From the NCBI GenBank assembly GCA_023392035.1, contig JAEVZY010000339.1, positions 1 to 14,912 on the forward strand: 14,912 bases of DNA, in the 5' to 3' direction. The translations under genes were made by a program, and so were the position numbers. The notes below the pieces were generated by a model that worked only from the letters and a program-made list of their open reading frames with translations, was not told where the DNA came from and did no database searches. Each line of letters starts with the position of its first letter. The stretch's first letter is position 1. The DNA is from Pseudomonadota bacterium (GTDB taxonomy: Bacteria; Pseudomonadota; Gammaproteobacteria; Burkholderiales; Burkholderiaceae_D). Positions 1 through 7,061 of this stretch are shown here, piece by piece.

Positions 1-1
1 C

Positions 2-2119
2 CCCAGCACCTTCGGGCAGGAATATGAACCGGTTGCCCCCCGCGGCGGCCCGATGTTGAACACGGTGCAAGCCGGCGACACTTTGAGTTCCATCGCCAGG
101 AACCTGTGGGGCAATGCCGACTGGTGGTACGTGATTGCCGACGCCAATGGCAGCAGCACCCTCACTCCCGGCCAGATCCTCAACATCCCCCCCAGGCCGA
201 CCGCGCTCTACAACAGCATCGATACCATCAAGCCCTACGATGCGGCATTGGCGATGGGCGACCTGAGTCCAACTGTGGCACCTCCTGCCCAGCATGGCGG
301 CGGCTGCGGCGGCATGGGCGCGGCCCTGGCCATGATTGTGACCGTGGTGGTGGCCGCCATCACGCAGCAGTATTGGCTGGTGGAGGAAGGCATGGCGGCT
401 GTCGAAACGGCAGGCGGAGCAGCGGAAGCTGCCGGCGAACTTGGGCTAGACACCCTGAGCGAGGCCACCCTGGCCGACATCGGCGCGGCGGTGCCGGGCG
501 CAAGTCTGACCGCGACCACCCTGGGCGCCGCAGCCGGCTCAATCGCCGGACAACTCACCCGCATTGCAACTGGCGATCAGCACGGCTTTGATTGGAAGCA
601 GCTGGGCCTGAGCGCGATCAGCGCCGGCATGAGCTATGGCCTCAGTGGCCTTGAATTGACGGGAATGCAGGCGGCCAACAAGGTGGCGCAGGCCGTCATC
701 GCCAATGCCCTGACCCAAGGCATAGGCGTGGTCACAGGATTGCAGCAATCCTTCAACTGGCGCGCCGTGGCGGCCAGTGCTGCCAACGCCGGCGTCAACC
801 ACAGCACGGGCGGCTGGTTTGCAGACCAGTTCGGCGGCACGCCGCTGGGTGACTTCGGCGCGACGCTGGGTCTGGGATTGGCGGGCGGCGCAGCGGCGGC
901 GGCGGCGCGCGGCGGCCGGATCAGTGTCGGGGAGGTGGCGTTGGATGCGTTCGGCAATGCCCTGGGCAGCAGCCTTGGCAGGGAAGCAGAAAGCGCTTCC
1001 GCGCCGGGGAGGAATGCTGAAATCGTCAGCGGCCCTGAAGCGGCCGATCCCGTATTGAACCCACCGATCTCAGCCGACGCCATTGCATGGCCGGGCAATG
1101 CAATTGTCCCGCCGGACGAGGCGGCGCCCGGAATCGACGGCGGCAGTATCGATTCCATCCTGCGCCGCCAGGGCATCGGCGATGGTTCCGGCTATTTCCT
1201 GAGCCAGCCTACTGCAGCAAGTGCCTGGAAAATGTTCGATGGCGACCGGGCCATGATGGGCGAGTTCAAGCGACTGAATGGCTTGGCGGATGCGGATTCC
1301 ATTCGCGCCGACCGCTATTACAAAATGCCGATCGCAGGCGAGTTCGATGAAGCGGCGGCGCTGTCAGCACAAATCGGACAGGATCGACTGTGGCAAAGCA
1401 AGGCGCGCATCGAAGAGGTCCTGGCTCACGAGGCGGCGCGTAGCCAGAGTCGGAATCGGTACGATCCGGAGATCGCCAATTGGACCCGCATCGTCACTGA
1501 TTCCATCGCCCGCACCGAAAGTATGCTGGATGCGAATTACGAGGCGTGGGTCATCCCGTACAACGCAGGAGTGGTCAAATACAACGAGAGCCTTCGACAA
1601 CCATGGGTTGAAAGCCTGCCGGACGGAAAATATGCGGCCGAACTCTACACAGGCTGGGGTGGCGGGATTGAAATCGGCATCGCCGACGGCAAGATCAGTG
1701 ACGTCAAGCTTCAAGCTGGATACGGGAAGGGCGCGCGGTTTGGCAGGATTGATGGGATCGCATCGGAAGCACTGCAGGGACGTGCAACGGCCTACAAAGC
1801 GGAGGTCGCGGGAGGGCCCTGGATCGCCTCCGCGCCATCCATGCCCAACGACCTCAGGTTCGGATTGGCCGCCACGGCAGGCGGTGCCTTACCCGGGTTA
1901 TCCGCCGATTTGCTGAATGCATCCATGGGCTTCTCGACCGCGGCGTCGCATGTGGTCTACGGCCAGTTCGATCGTCCATCCATCGCGCTCGACCCAACCC
2001 AACTCTTGCGCCCATCGTCATGGAGACCCGAGCTGAGCAGCAAGCTGACTGTCGATCTGTCTTACACCTTCATCCAGCCCAAGCCGCTGGCCCTGGCGCC
2101 GCTGATTCGGCCGAAATGA
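2..2119 (+). CDS. C-terminal part of a large RHS-type LysM protein (5' end outside window)
   Basis: The frame is open from base 2, so this is the tail of a longer protein. The first ATG (53) has no Shine-Dalgarno sequence and no signal peptide, and sits directly against the LysM core, so it is probably not a start. Counting from that ATG, a LysM peptidoglycan-binding module spans residues about 3-48 (VQAGDTLSSIA, WWYVIADANG, LTPGQILNIPP). A linker follows, then the Gly-Cys-Gly stretch GGGCGGMG (82-89) and a hydrophobic segment (90-103). Two Trp-containing repeats (GFDWKQLGLSAISAG, SFNWRAVAASAANAG) lie at about 178-192 and 233-247, followed by an Ala/Gly-rich tract. From memory, this LysM-linker-GGCGG-hydrophobic order closes very large RHS/YD-repeat proteins of Oxalobacteraceae. 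Residues 310-688 are unassigned: a possible degenerate LysM-like piece near 390-427, then a Gly-rich region (535-565) that may be beta-structured. Surface location is inferred. The only cysteine is residue 85. Confidence 0.75.
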   Translation, partial: PSTFGQEYEPVAPRGGPMLNTVQAGDTLSSIARNLWGNADWWYVIADANGSSTLTPGQILNIPPRPTALYNSIDTIKPYDAALAMGDLSPTVAPPAQHGGGCGGMGAALAMIVTVVVAAITQQYWLVEEGMAAVETAGGAAEAAGELGLDTLSEATLADIGAAVPGASLTATTLGAAAGSIAGQLTRIATGDQHGFDWKQLGLSAISAGMSYGLSGLELTGMQAANKVAQAVIANALTQGIGVVTGLQQSFNWRAVAASAANAGVNHSTGGWFADQFGGTPLGDFGATLGLGLAGGAAAAAARGGRISVGEVALDAFGNALGSSLGREAESASAPGRNAEIVSGPEAADPVLNPPISADAIAWPGNAIVPPDEAAPGIDGGSIDSILRRQGIGDGSGYFLSQPTAASAWKMFDGDRAMMGEFKRLNGLADADSIRADRYYKMPIAGEFDEAAALSAQIGQDRLWQSKARIEEVLAHEAARSQSRNRYDPEIANWTRIVTDSIARTESMLDANYEAWVIPYNAGVVKYNESLRQPWVESLPDGKYAAELYTGWGGGIEIGIADGKISDVKLQAGYGKGARFGRIDGIASEALQGRATAYKAEVAGGPWIASAPSMPNDLRFGLAATAGGALPGLSADLLNASMGFSTAASHVVYGQFDRPSIALDPTQLLRPSSWRPELSSKLTVDLSYTFIQPKPLALAPLIRPK

Positions 2120-2136
2120 GAGCAAGCGGCAAGGGG

Positions 2137-2159
2137 GGCGGCTGCCAAGGTGAGCCGCC
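2137..2159. terminator. Hairpin between the LysM gene and ppa
   Basis: A 7-bp perfect stem (GGCGGCT at 2137-2143 with AGCCGCC at 2153-2159) encloses a 9-nt loop. It lies in the 56-bp gap between two converging genes. No T-tract follows on either strand, so it is only a possible bidirectional transcription stop. Confidence 0.35.
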
Positions 2160-2175
2160 ACCTACCCCGCCCAAA

Positions 2176-2724
2176 TCAGTAATTCGGCTTGCTCGCCGCC
2201 TTGGCGTAGTTCGCCACGCCGTCCAGGATTTCCTTGCGCGCATCTTCCACGCCATACCAGCCGTCCACCTTGACCCACTTGCCGGGTTCCAGGTCCTTGT
2301 AGTGCTCGAAGAAATGCTGGATTTGCTGCAGGCGCAGTTCGTTCAGGTCTTCCGGCTTGGTCCACTGCGAGTAGATGGACAGCACCTTGTTGACCGGCAC
2401 CGCCAGCACCTTGGCGTCGCCGCCGCCTTCGTCTTCCATCTTCAGCACGCCCAGCGGACGGCAACGGACAACGACGCCCGGCAAGAGCGGGAAAGGCGTG
2501 ATGACCAGCACGTCCACCGGATCGCCGTCGGCGGCAACGGTGTGCGGGATGTAGCCGTAATTGCAGGGATAGTGCATCGCCGTGCCCATGAAACGGTCGA
2601 CGAAAATGGCACCGGATTCCTTGTCCACTTCATACTTGATCGGGTCGGCATTCATCGGGATTTCGATGATGACGTTGAAATCGTTCGGCAGATCGCGGCC
2701 GGTCGGGACTTTATTCAGACTCAT
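2176..2724 (-). CDS. ppa: Soluble inorganic pyrophosphatase (family I)
   Basis: This cytoplasmic enzyme hydrolyses pyrophosphate to two phosphates with Mg2+, pulling biosynthetic reactions forward. The 182-residue product matches the usual bacterial family I length (about 175-180). The metal-binding signature DGDPVD lies at residues 66-71 (Asp66, Asp68, Asp71). The other active-site positions known from the E. coli enzyme are also visible: Glu21, Lys30, Arg44, Asp98, Asp103, Lys105, Tyr142 and Lys143. An in-frame ATG at 2772 would add 16 residues. I chose the ATG at 2724 because MSLNKVPTG is the normal family N-terminus, although neither start has a clear Shine-Dalgarno sequence. The gene lies 159 bp after hemY on the same strand and has its own -10-like box, so it is probably transcribed at least partly independently of the hem genes. 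Confidence 0.97.
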   Translation of the reverse strand: MSLNKVPTGRDLPNDFNVIIEIPMNADPIKYEVDKESGAIFVDRFMGTAMHYPCNYGYIPHTVAADGDPVDVLVITPFPLLPGVVVRCRPLGVLKMEDEGGGDAKVLAVPVNKVLSIYSQWTKPEDLNELRLQQIQHFFEHYKDLEPGKWVKVDGWYGVEDARKEILDGVANYAKAASKPNY

Positions 2725-2796
2725 GGTGCGTGGATCGAAGTGGAGTAATGGAAACGGAAACGGCCCGCGCATGAACGCGACTGGGCAAACCAGAGA

Positions 2797-2802
2797 TTAT
2801 AA
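2797..2802 (-). promoter_or_regulatory. Consensus -10 box upstream of ppa
   Basis: The minus strand reads TATAAT, a perfect sigma-70 -10 hexamer, about 73 nt upstream of the chosen ppa ATG. No good -35 lies at 16-18 bp spacing (the best is GTCACG at 18 bp), so strength is uncertain. The expected transcription start is near 2790, giving a leader of about 66 nt. Confidence 0.5.
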
Positions 2803-2883
2803 AGGGTGTGTGAACCAAGCGTGACCCAGCCCGGTCATGCTTCGCGCTTTGAGGACGATGACGCCGGCGTTTCGCGCTTACAA

Positions 2884-4080
2884 CTACAGCAGCGTCGCCA
2901 ACGCACACTGCCGATAATGCGCGGCAGCCTCCTGCGGCTGATCCAGCGCCTCGTGCAATTGCGCAAGCTTCAAGTGCGCATCGCGCACCGTCTCGGCATC
3001 GCTGGCATGCGACAAGGCGGTTTCCAGGCAGCGCTGGGCGCGGCCCCAGAGTTTTTGCCGCAGGCAAAAGCTGCCCAGGGTGAGCGACAGTTCGGCATCG
3101 TTCGGATGCGTCGGCAGCAATTGCTCGGCGCGCTCGATCTGACCCAGGAGCGTCGGTGAGCCTTCCGCGCCGGCGGTGCTGCGCCACACGGCCACCAGGC
3201 GTTCATCCCATTCCGTGGCCAGCGATTTTTCGACGATGGCCGAAGCTTCTTCCTGCAAACCGGCCTGGACATGGGCGCGCGCACCGCGCAGGGCCACCGC
3301 CGGGCGCATGCGCTCCTCGGCCGGAATGGCGTACCAGGTGCGCCGCAAGGCGTCGGCGTCATGGCTGGACTCGGCCAGCATGCTTTCATAGGCCAGCTCG
3401 CGCAGGCGCAATGCCAGCGCCGGATGAATCGCATTGTTCTTTTCCAGGCTCTTCACCAGACGCAGGACTTCCGGCCAATTCTTGGCGGCCTGGTTGGCTT
3501 TGAGCGCCAGGCGCTGGGCGTGGATATGGCGGGTGCCAGTATTGTTCAGCTCGCGCACCGCATCCAGCGCTTCTTCCGGATGATGCTCGTCCACCAGCAA
3601 TTCGATTTCCGTCACCAGGCGCGCAATGCGCATGCCCTCTTCCTCGGCCGCGCGCGACAGCCACAGCTGGCGCCGTTCGGGATGCCCAAGGCGATGCGCC
3701 GCGCGCGCGCCGACCAGGGCCGCCACTCCTTCATTCTCGGGAATGGCGCCGGCGCGGGTGGCGGCTTTTTCCGCCTGGCCGAAGCGGCCTTCGAACAAGG
3801 CCTTGAGCGCGTCGCGCAAGGCGCGGTTGGCTTCGCGTTCGCGCTTTTCGCGGCGGTAGCTGGCCACCTTGCCGGGCATCGCCTGGGCGCTGCGCAGCGC
3901 GCGCGCCAGGCCGAACAGCACCAGGAACAGCGCCGCCGTCAACAGCACGAACAGGTTGAGCGACAAATCCACCCGCCAGGGCGGATAGAAAAACACTACG
4001 TTGCCGATATTGAAGCGTGCCAGCACCGCCAGGCCAATGGCGGCGGCAAACAATCCCAGGAGCCAGAGAAAGAGTCGCAT
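2884..4080 (-). CDS. hemY: HemY, inner-membrane TPR protein of heme biosynthesis
   Basis: The 398-residue product is of usual HemY length. It begins with two membrane segments (about residues 2-24, LFLWLLGLFAAAIGLAVLAR, and about 41-62, LNLFVLLTAALFLVLFGLAR). A basic stretch follows, then a cytoplasmic helical region with tetratricopeptide-like repeats (for example ALRDALKALFEGRFGQAEKA, and LGSFCLRQKLWGRAQRCLE near the C-terminus). HemY of this type is co-transcribed with hemC, hemD and hemX in proteobacteria. It is thought to scaffold late heme-pathway enzymes at the membrane, but its biochemical role is not settled. It is unrelated to the Bacillus protoporphyrinogen oxidase also called HemY. 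The ATG at 4080 lies 15 nt after the hemX stop, so it reads as the last gene of the hem operon. Confidence 0.92.
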   Translation of the reverse strand: MRLFLWLLGLFAAAIGLAVLARFNIGNVVFFYPPWRVDLSLNLFVLLTAALFLVLFGLARALRSAQAMPGKVASYRREKREREANRALRDALKALFEGRFGQAEKAATRAGAIPENEGVAALVGARAAHRLGHPERRQLWLSRAAEEEGMRIARLVTEIELLVDEHHPEEALDAVRELNNTGTRHIHAQRLALKANQAAKNWPEVLRLVKSLEKNNAIHPALALRLRELAYESMLAESSHDADALRRTWYAIPAEERMRPAVALRGARAHVQAGLQEEASAIVEKSLATEWDERLVAVWRSTAGAEGSPTLLGQIERAEQLLPTHPNDAELSLTLGSFCLRQKLWGRAQRCLETALSHASDAETVRDAHLKLAQLHEALDQPQEAAAHYRQCALATLL

Positions 4081-4095
4081 GAGGTCAGATCCGGG

Positions 4096-5169
4096 CTAGG
4101 GCTTGGCCTTGAAATTGCGCACCGCGTCCAGGCTGTCCGCCAGGGTCGGCATCTCTATCGACAGATTGCTGGCCTGCACCTGCTTCAACAGGGCCAGCGT
4201 GTTCTGGGTCTGTTTGGCGCGGGTGTCGAAGTAGCGGGCAATCAGGTCTTGCGCCGCGATCAGGTCGCTGCGGAAGGCCGGCTCGTTGCGCGACAACAGC
4301 GCCAGCCGGGCATTGAGCAGACGCAGCTTGAGGTTTTCACGGGCGAAGAAAGCCTGCGAGGGCGACATCAGCAAGGCGTCCGGCGTCTCGACATTGCGCA
4401 CCCGGATCAATTGCCGGACCTCGTTCCACATCTCGCTGGACCAGCTGTTCCAGGCTTCCTGCAGATTGAGCAGCCAGGCCGGCCGGGCGCTGGCTTTCTC
4501 GCCAGCCTTGCGCTGGGCATTGCGCGGTTGCGCCGCCGGCAGCACCGGTTTTTCGTCGGACATCAGCGGCATGCTGTCGACCTGGCTGATGATGCTGTCC
4601 AGGCGCAGTGCCAGTCCGGTGAGGTCGACCACCGGCAAGGCCCGCAGCTTTTCCATGTCGCGCGCCAGGGCGCGGCGGATGGTGATGAATTGCGGCTTGT
4701 CGGAACGCGACAGGCGGGTGTCGGCATTCTGCAAGGCGATCAGGGCGCCGCGCACATTGCCGGCCAGCTGCAGTTGCTGGCTGGCGGTGGACAGCACCTG
4801 CTCGATTTCGGCCAGGGCCCATTCGTCGCGATTGCGCGCCAGTTCCTGATACAGCTGTTCCAGCGCCAATTGCTGGGTCTGTGCCTCCACCTGCTTGTTT
4901 TCCAGCACATTGACCTTGGCCTGGATTTCCTTGACCGTGTCCTGCACCGAACGCACCGCGGCCCGGTTTTCATTGTTGACCGAATCGCCGGCCTGCAGGC
5001 GTTGCGCGGTTTCGCGGCGCAGCTGGCGCAGTTCGCGATGTTCGCTCCACCAGGCCAGCAGCAACAGGGCCAGCAAGGCCAGCGGCACGATCAACAACAG
5101 GCGACGCCTCCAGCTGACTTGGCGGAGGCGCTGCATGGCACGGGTCGAAGTGAGGGGTGTCTCTTCCAT
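4096..5169 (-). CDS. hemX: HemX, single-pass membrane protein of the hem operon
   Basis: The 357-residue product has a basic cytoplasmic N-terminus, one transmembrane helix (about residues 25-41, LLLIVPLALLALLLLAW) and then a charged coiled-coil-like stretch (about 45-115). The remaining domain is mostly helical, with a family-typical C-terminal part (NVETPDALLMSPSQAFFARE and LRLLNARLALLSRNE). No S-adenosylmethionine-binding motif is visible, so the label 'uroporphyrinogen-III C-methyltransferase' often attached to this family is not supported. Its role in heme synthesis is suspected from operon context and not established. The ATG overlaps the hemD stop by one base (TAATG on the minus strand), which suggests translational coupling. 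Confidence 0.92.
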   Translation of the reverse strand: MEETPLTSTRAMQRLRQVSWRRRLLLIVPLALLALLLLAWWSEHRELRQLRRETAQRLQAGDSVNNENRAAVRSVQDTVKEIQAKVNVLENKQVEAQTQQLALEQLYQELARNRDEWALAEIEQVLSTASQQLQLAGNVRGALIALQNADTRLSRSDKPQFITIRRALARDMEKLRALPVVDLTGLALRLDSIISQVDSMPLMSDEKPVLPAAQPRNAQRKAGEKASARPAWLLNLQEAWNSWSSEMWNEVRQLIRVRNVETPDALLMSPSQAFFARENLKLRLLNARLALLSRNEPAFRSDLIAAQDLIARYFDTRAKQTQNTLALLKQVQASNLSIEMPTLADSLDAVRNFKAKP

Positions 5170-5936
5170 TAGCGCAATTGTAGCTTGGCAAATAAGGCTT
5201 CGTCCCCGGATGCGCAGCGCAGAATGCGTGCAAATCCGAGTTCACGCGCGGTTTCTTCAATTCGGATGTGAGGAAGCAACAGTTCCTGCGCCAGCAGGCG
5301 CGCACGGTCCCCACCATCGCCGGTTTGGGCAGCCATTTCCATCAGGTTGCGCAGGGCTTCGGAGCTGGTGATGACCCAGATGCGCGGCTCTGCCAACAGG
5401 GCGTGCAATTGTTGGCGCCGGGTCTCGTCCATGGGCGGCGACTGGCGGCGGTAGGCCGCCACCAGCTCGACTTCGGCACCGGCCCGGCGCAGGCTGTCGG
5501 CCAACAGTTCACGGCCGCTTTCGCCGCGCAAGACCAGCACCCGGCGTCCCGCCAAAGCGGGCAAGTCCAGCACTTCAAGCAGGGTTTCGGAATCGCTGCG
5601 TTCGCGGTTGCGCGGACTGAAGATGCGGGTCGTTTTGGGATCGATGCCATGTTCCAGCAGGGCTTGGCGGCTGCCCTCGCCCACCACCGCAATGTCGACC
5701 CCGGCCGGCCAGGACGGCACATGGCGCAGGCTGCAGGCAATCGCATTCGGGCTGACGAAAGCCACCATCGCATAGCGCTGCAGTTGTCCAAGCGTCGCCA
5801 GCAGCAGGCTTTCATCGGCCAGCGGCAGGATTTCCAGCAAGGGAAAGGAGACGGCGTCACGTCCTGCCGCGGCCAGCCTTTGCAGCAGCGCCTGGCCCTG
5901 CTGCGCGGGCCGGGTGATGACAACCGTCTCAGCCAT
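5169..5936 (-). CDS. hemD: Uroporphyrinogen-III synthase
   Basis: HemD cyclises hydroxymethylbilane with inversion of ring D to give uroporphyrinogen III, the branch point to heme, siroheme and cobalamin. The 255-residue product has the usual length. The sequence is poorly conserved in this family, but the typical landmarks are present: an N-terminal ITRPAQQGQAL, FVSPNAI in the first lobe, VVGEGSRQALLEHGI at the hinge, VLRGESGRELLADSL with a following VAAYRR, and a late ITSSEALRNL. The open frame extends upstream to 6179, but that part is out-of-frame hemC sequence. The ATG at 5936 gives the standard N-terminus (MAETVVITRP) and overlaps the hemC end by 8 nt, indicating coupled translation. 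Confidence 0.95.
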   Translation of the reverse strand: MAETVVITRPAQQGQALLQRLAAAGRDAVSFPLLEILPLADESLLLATLGQLQRYAMVAFVSPNAIACSLRHVPSWPAGVDIAVVGEGSRQALLEHGIDPKTTRIFSPRNRERSDSETLLEVLDLPALAGRRVLVLRGESGRELLADSLRRAGAEVELVAAYRRQSPPMDETRRQQLHALLAEPRIWVITSSEALRNLMEMAAQTGDGGDRARLLAQELLLPHIRIEETARELGFARILRCASGDEALFAKLQLR

Positions 5937-6888
5937 TCTGGGCGCAGGCGGCAAGAATCGATTCGGCATCCTGCGCGCGCAAGGCCGCGGCCAGTTGCAG
6001 GCCAAGCTGTTCCGGCTGGCTGGCCGGGCCTTGCACCGTGGCGCGCGCCACGCGCTTGCCGTCAGGCGTGGCGACCATGCCCGACAACTGCAATTGGTCG
6101 GCGCCAAGTGGGCTGGCATGCGCGGCCAGCGGCAATTGGCAGCTGCCGCCAAAGGCGCGCGACAAGGCGCGCTCGGCATGCACCGCGTTGGCGGTAGGAA
6201 GGTGGTTCAGGGGCGCAAGCAGTTGCAGCAGGTCGGCCCGCTCGGCACGGATTTCGATGGCCATTGCCCCTTGGCCCGGCGCCGGCAGGCTGTCGGCCGG
6301 ATCGAGCACGGTGCGGATGCGCTGCGCCAGGCCCAGCCGCTTCAAGCCGGCTGCCGCCAGGATGATGGCGGCATAGTCGCCGCGATCCAGTTTCGACAGA
6401 CGCGTGTCCAGGTTGCCGCGCAAGGGCTGGACCACCAGCTGCGGGAAGCGCGCCGCGATCAGCGCCTGGCGCCGCAAGCTGCTGGTGCCAACCACCGCGC
6501 CGGGCGGCAGTTGATCCAGGGCGGCATATTGATTGGAGACGAAAGCGTCGCGCGGATCTTCGCGTTCCAGCACGGCGGCCAGGGCAAAGCCTTGCGGCAG
6601 CTCCATCGGCACATCCTTGAGCGAATGCACCGCCAGGTCGGCCCGGCCTTCTTCCATGGCGACTTCCAGTTCCTTCACGAACAGGCCCTTGCCGCCCACC
6701 TTGGACAGGGTGCGATCGAGAATCTGATCGCCACGGGTGGTCATTCCGAGAATTTCCACCGTGGCCTGAGGATATAATTCCAGCAACCTGGCGCGAACAT
6801 TTTCGGCCTGCCACATCGCCAGGCGACTCTCGCGGGAAGCGATCACAAGCTTTCCGGTGAATGGTGGCTTCAAATCGGCTTGCTTCAA
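5929..6888 (-). CDS. hemC: Porphobilinogen deaminase (hydroxymethylbilane synthase)
   Basis: HemC polymerises four porphobilinogens into hydroxymethylbilane in the cytoplasm. Numbered from the TTG proposed here (319 residues), the family landmarks are KLVIASRESRLAMWQAE (13-29), KVGGKGLFVKELE (63-75), VHSLKDVP with catalytic Asp92, and GTSSLRRQ (134-141). The dipyrromethane-carrying Cys is residue 250, in GGSCQLPLAAHA. The frame stays open upstream to an ATG at 6990 (353 residues), but that ATG overlaps a -10-like box and adds a Cys/Arg-rich leader not typical of the family. A second ATG at 6969 would give 346 residues. TTG at 6888 follows a weak GTGAG and gives near-normal length (about 310), so the gene is certain and the start is not. 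It heads the hem operon and diverges from ppc. Confidence 0.95.
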   Translation of the reverse strand: MKQADLKPPFTGKLVIASRESRLAMWQAENVRARLLELYPQATVEILGMTTRGDQILDRTLSKVGGKGLFVKELEVAMEEGRADLAVHSLKDVPMELPQGFALAAVLEREDPRDAFVSNQYAALDQLPPGAVVGTSSLRRQALIAARFPQLVVQPLRGNLDTRLSKLDRGDYAAIILAAAGLKRLGLAQRIRTVLDPADSLPAPGQGAMAIEIRAERADLLQLLAPLNHLPTANAVHAERALSRAFGGSCQLPLAAHASPLGADQLQLSGMVATPDGKRVARATVQGPASQPEQLGLQLAAALRAQDAESILAACAQNG

Positions 6889-6980
6889 AACAGACTCACA
6901 GGAATGGATGCACAAGACTCGCTGTTTGCACGCGCTGCGGTGACCGCGAGTCGCTTTGCACCAGCTCATGAAAGTCGAGG

Positions 6981-6986
6981 ATTCTA
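6981..6986 (-). promoter_or_regulatory. -10-like box for the hem operon
   Basis: The minus strand reads TAGAAT, one mismatch from TATAAT, about 93 nt upstream of the proposed hemC TTG start. It immediately overlaps the most upstream in-frame ATG. No recognisable -35 lies at 17 bp. If used, transcription would begin near 6975, which excludes the 6990 ATG as a start. Confidence 0.35.
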
Positions 6987-7014
6987 ACATGCAGCCCCGA
7001 GGCTCCCGGACGTC

Positions 7015-7032
7015 CCTCTCGCAAACGAGAGG
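7015..7032. other. Short perfect hairpin in the hemC-ppc divergent region
   Basis: A 7-bp perfect inverted repeat (CCTCTCG and CGAGAGG) with loop CAAA lies 29 bp before the ppc ATG and upstream of the hemC -10-like box. No T-tract follows on either strand, so it does not look like a terminator. It may be a regulator site or an mRNA leader structure of ppc. The rest of the 173-bp gap (6889-7061) shows nothing else distinctive. Confidence 0.3.
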
Positions 7033-7061
7033 TCTGTTGAAACCCTCAAACGCTCCTCCTC

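Noticed and set aside
2020..2748. A 242-codon plus-strand frame covering ppa
   Set aside because: It is antisense to pyrophosphatase, whose active-site residues are all present. The His/Arg/Val-rich translation is an artefact of the opposite strand.
4096..5169. HemX as a uroporphyrinogen-III C-methyltransferase
   Set aside because: No S-adenosylmethionine-binding or methyltransferase motif is visible. The common database label appears to be carried over from operon context or fusion proteins.
3271..5172. A 633-codon open frame on the plus strand opposite hemX and hemY
   Set aside because: It is fully antisense to two recognisable, motif-bearing genes. Its translation is Gln/His/Arg/Gly-rich with no domain, which is typical of the mirror frame of G+C-rich genes. 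No ribosome-binding site or conserved motif supports it.
5937..6179. An 81-residue N-terminal extension of HemD
   Set aside because: The added residues are hemC sequence read out of frame, rich in Arg, Pro and Ala. The family N-terminus begins at the ATG at 5936.
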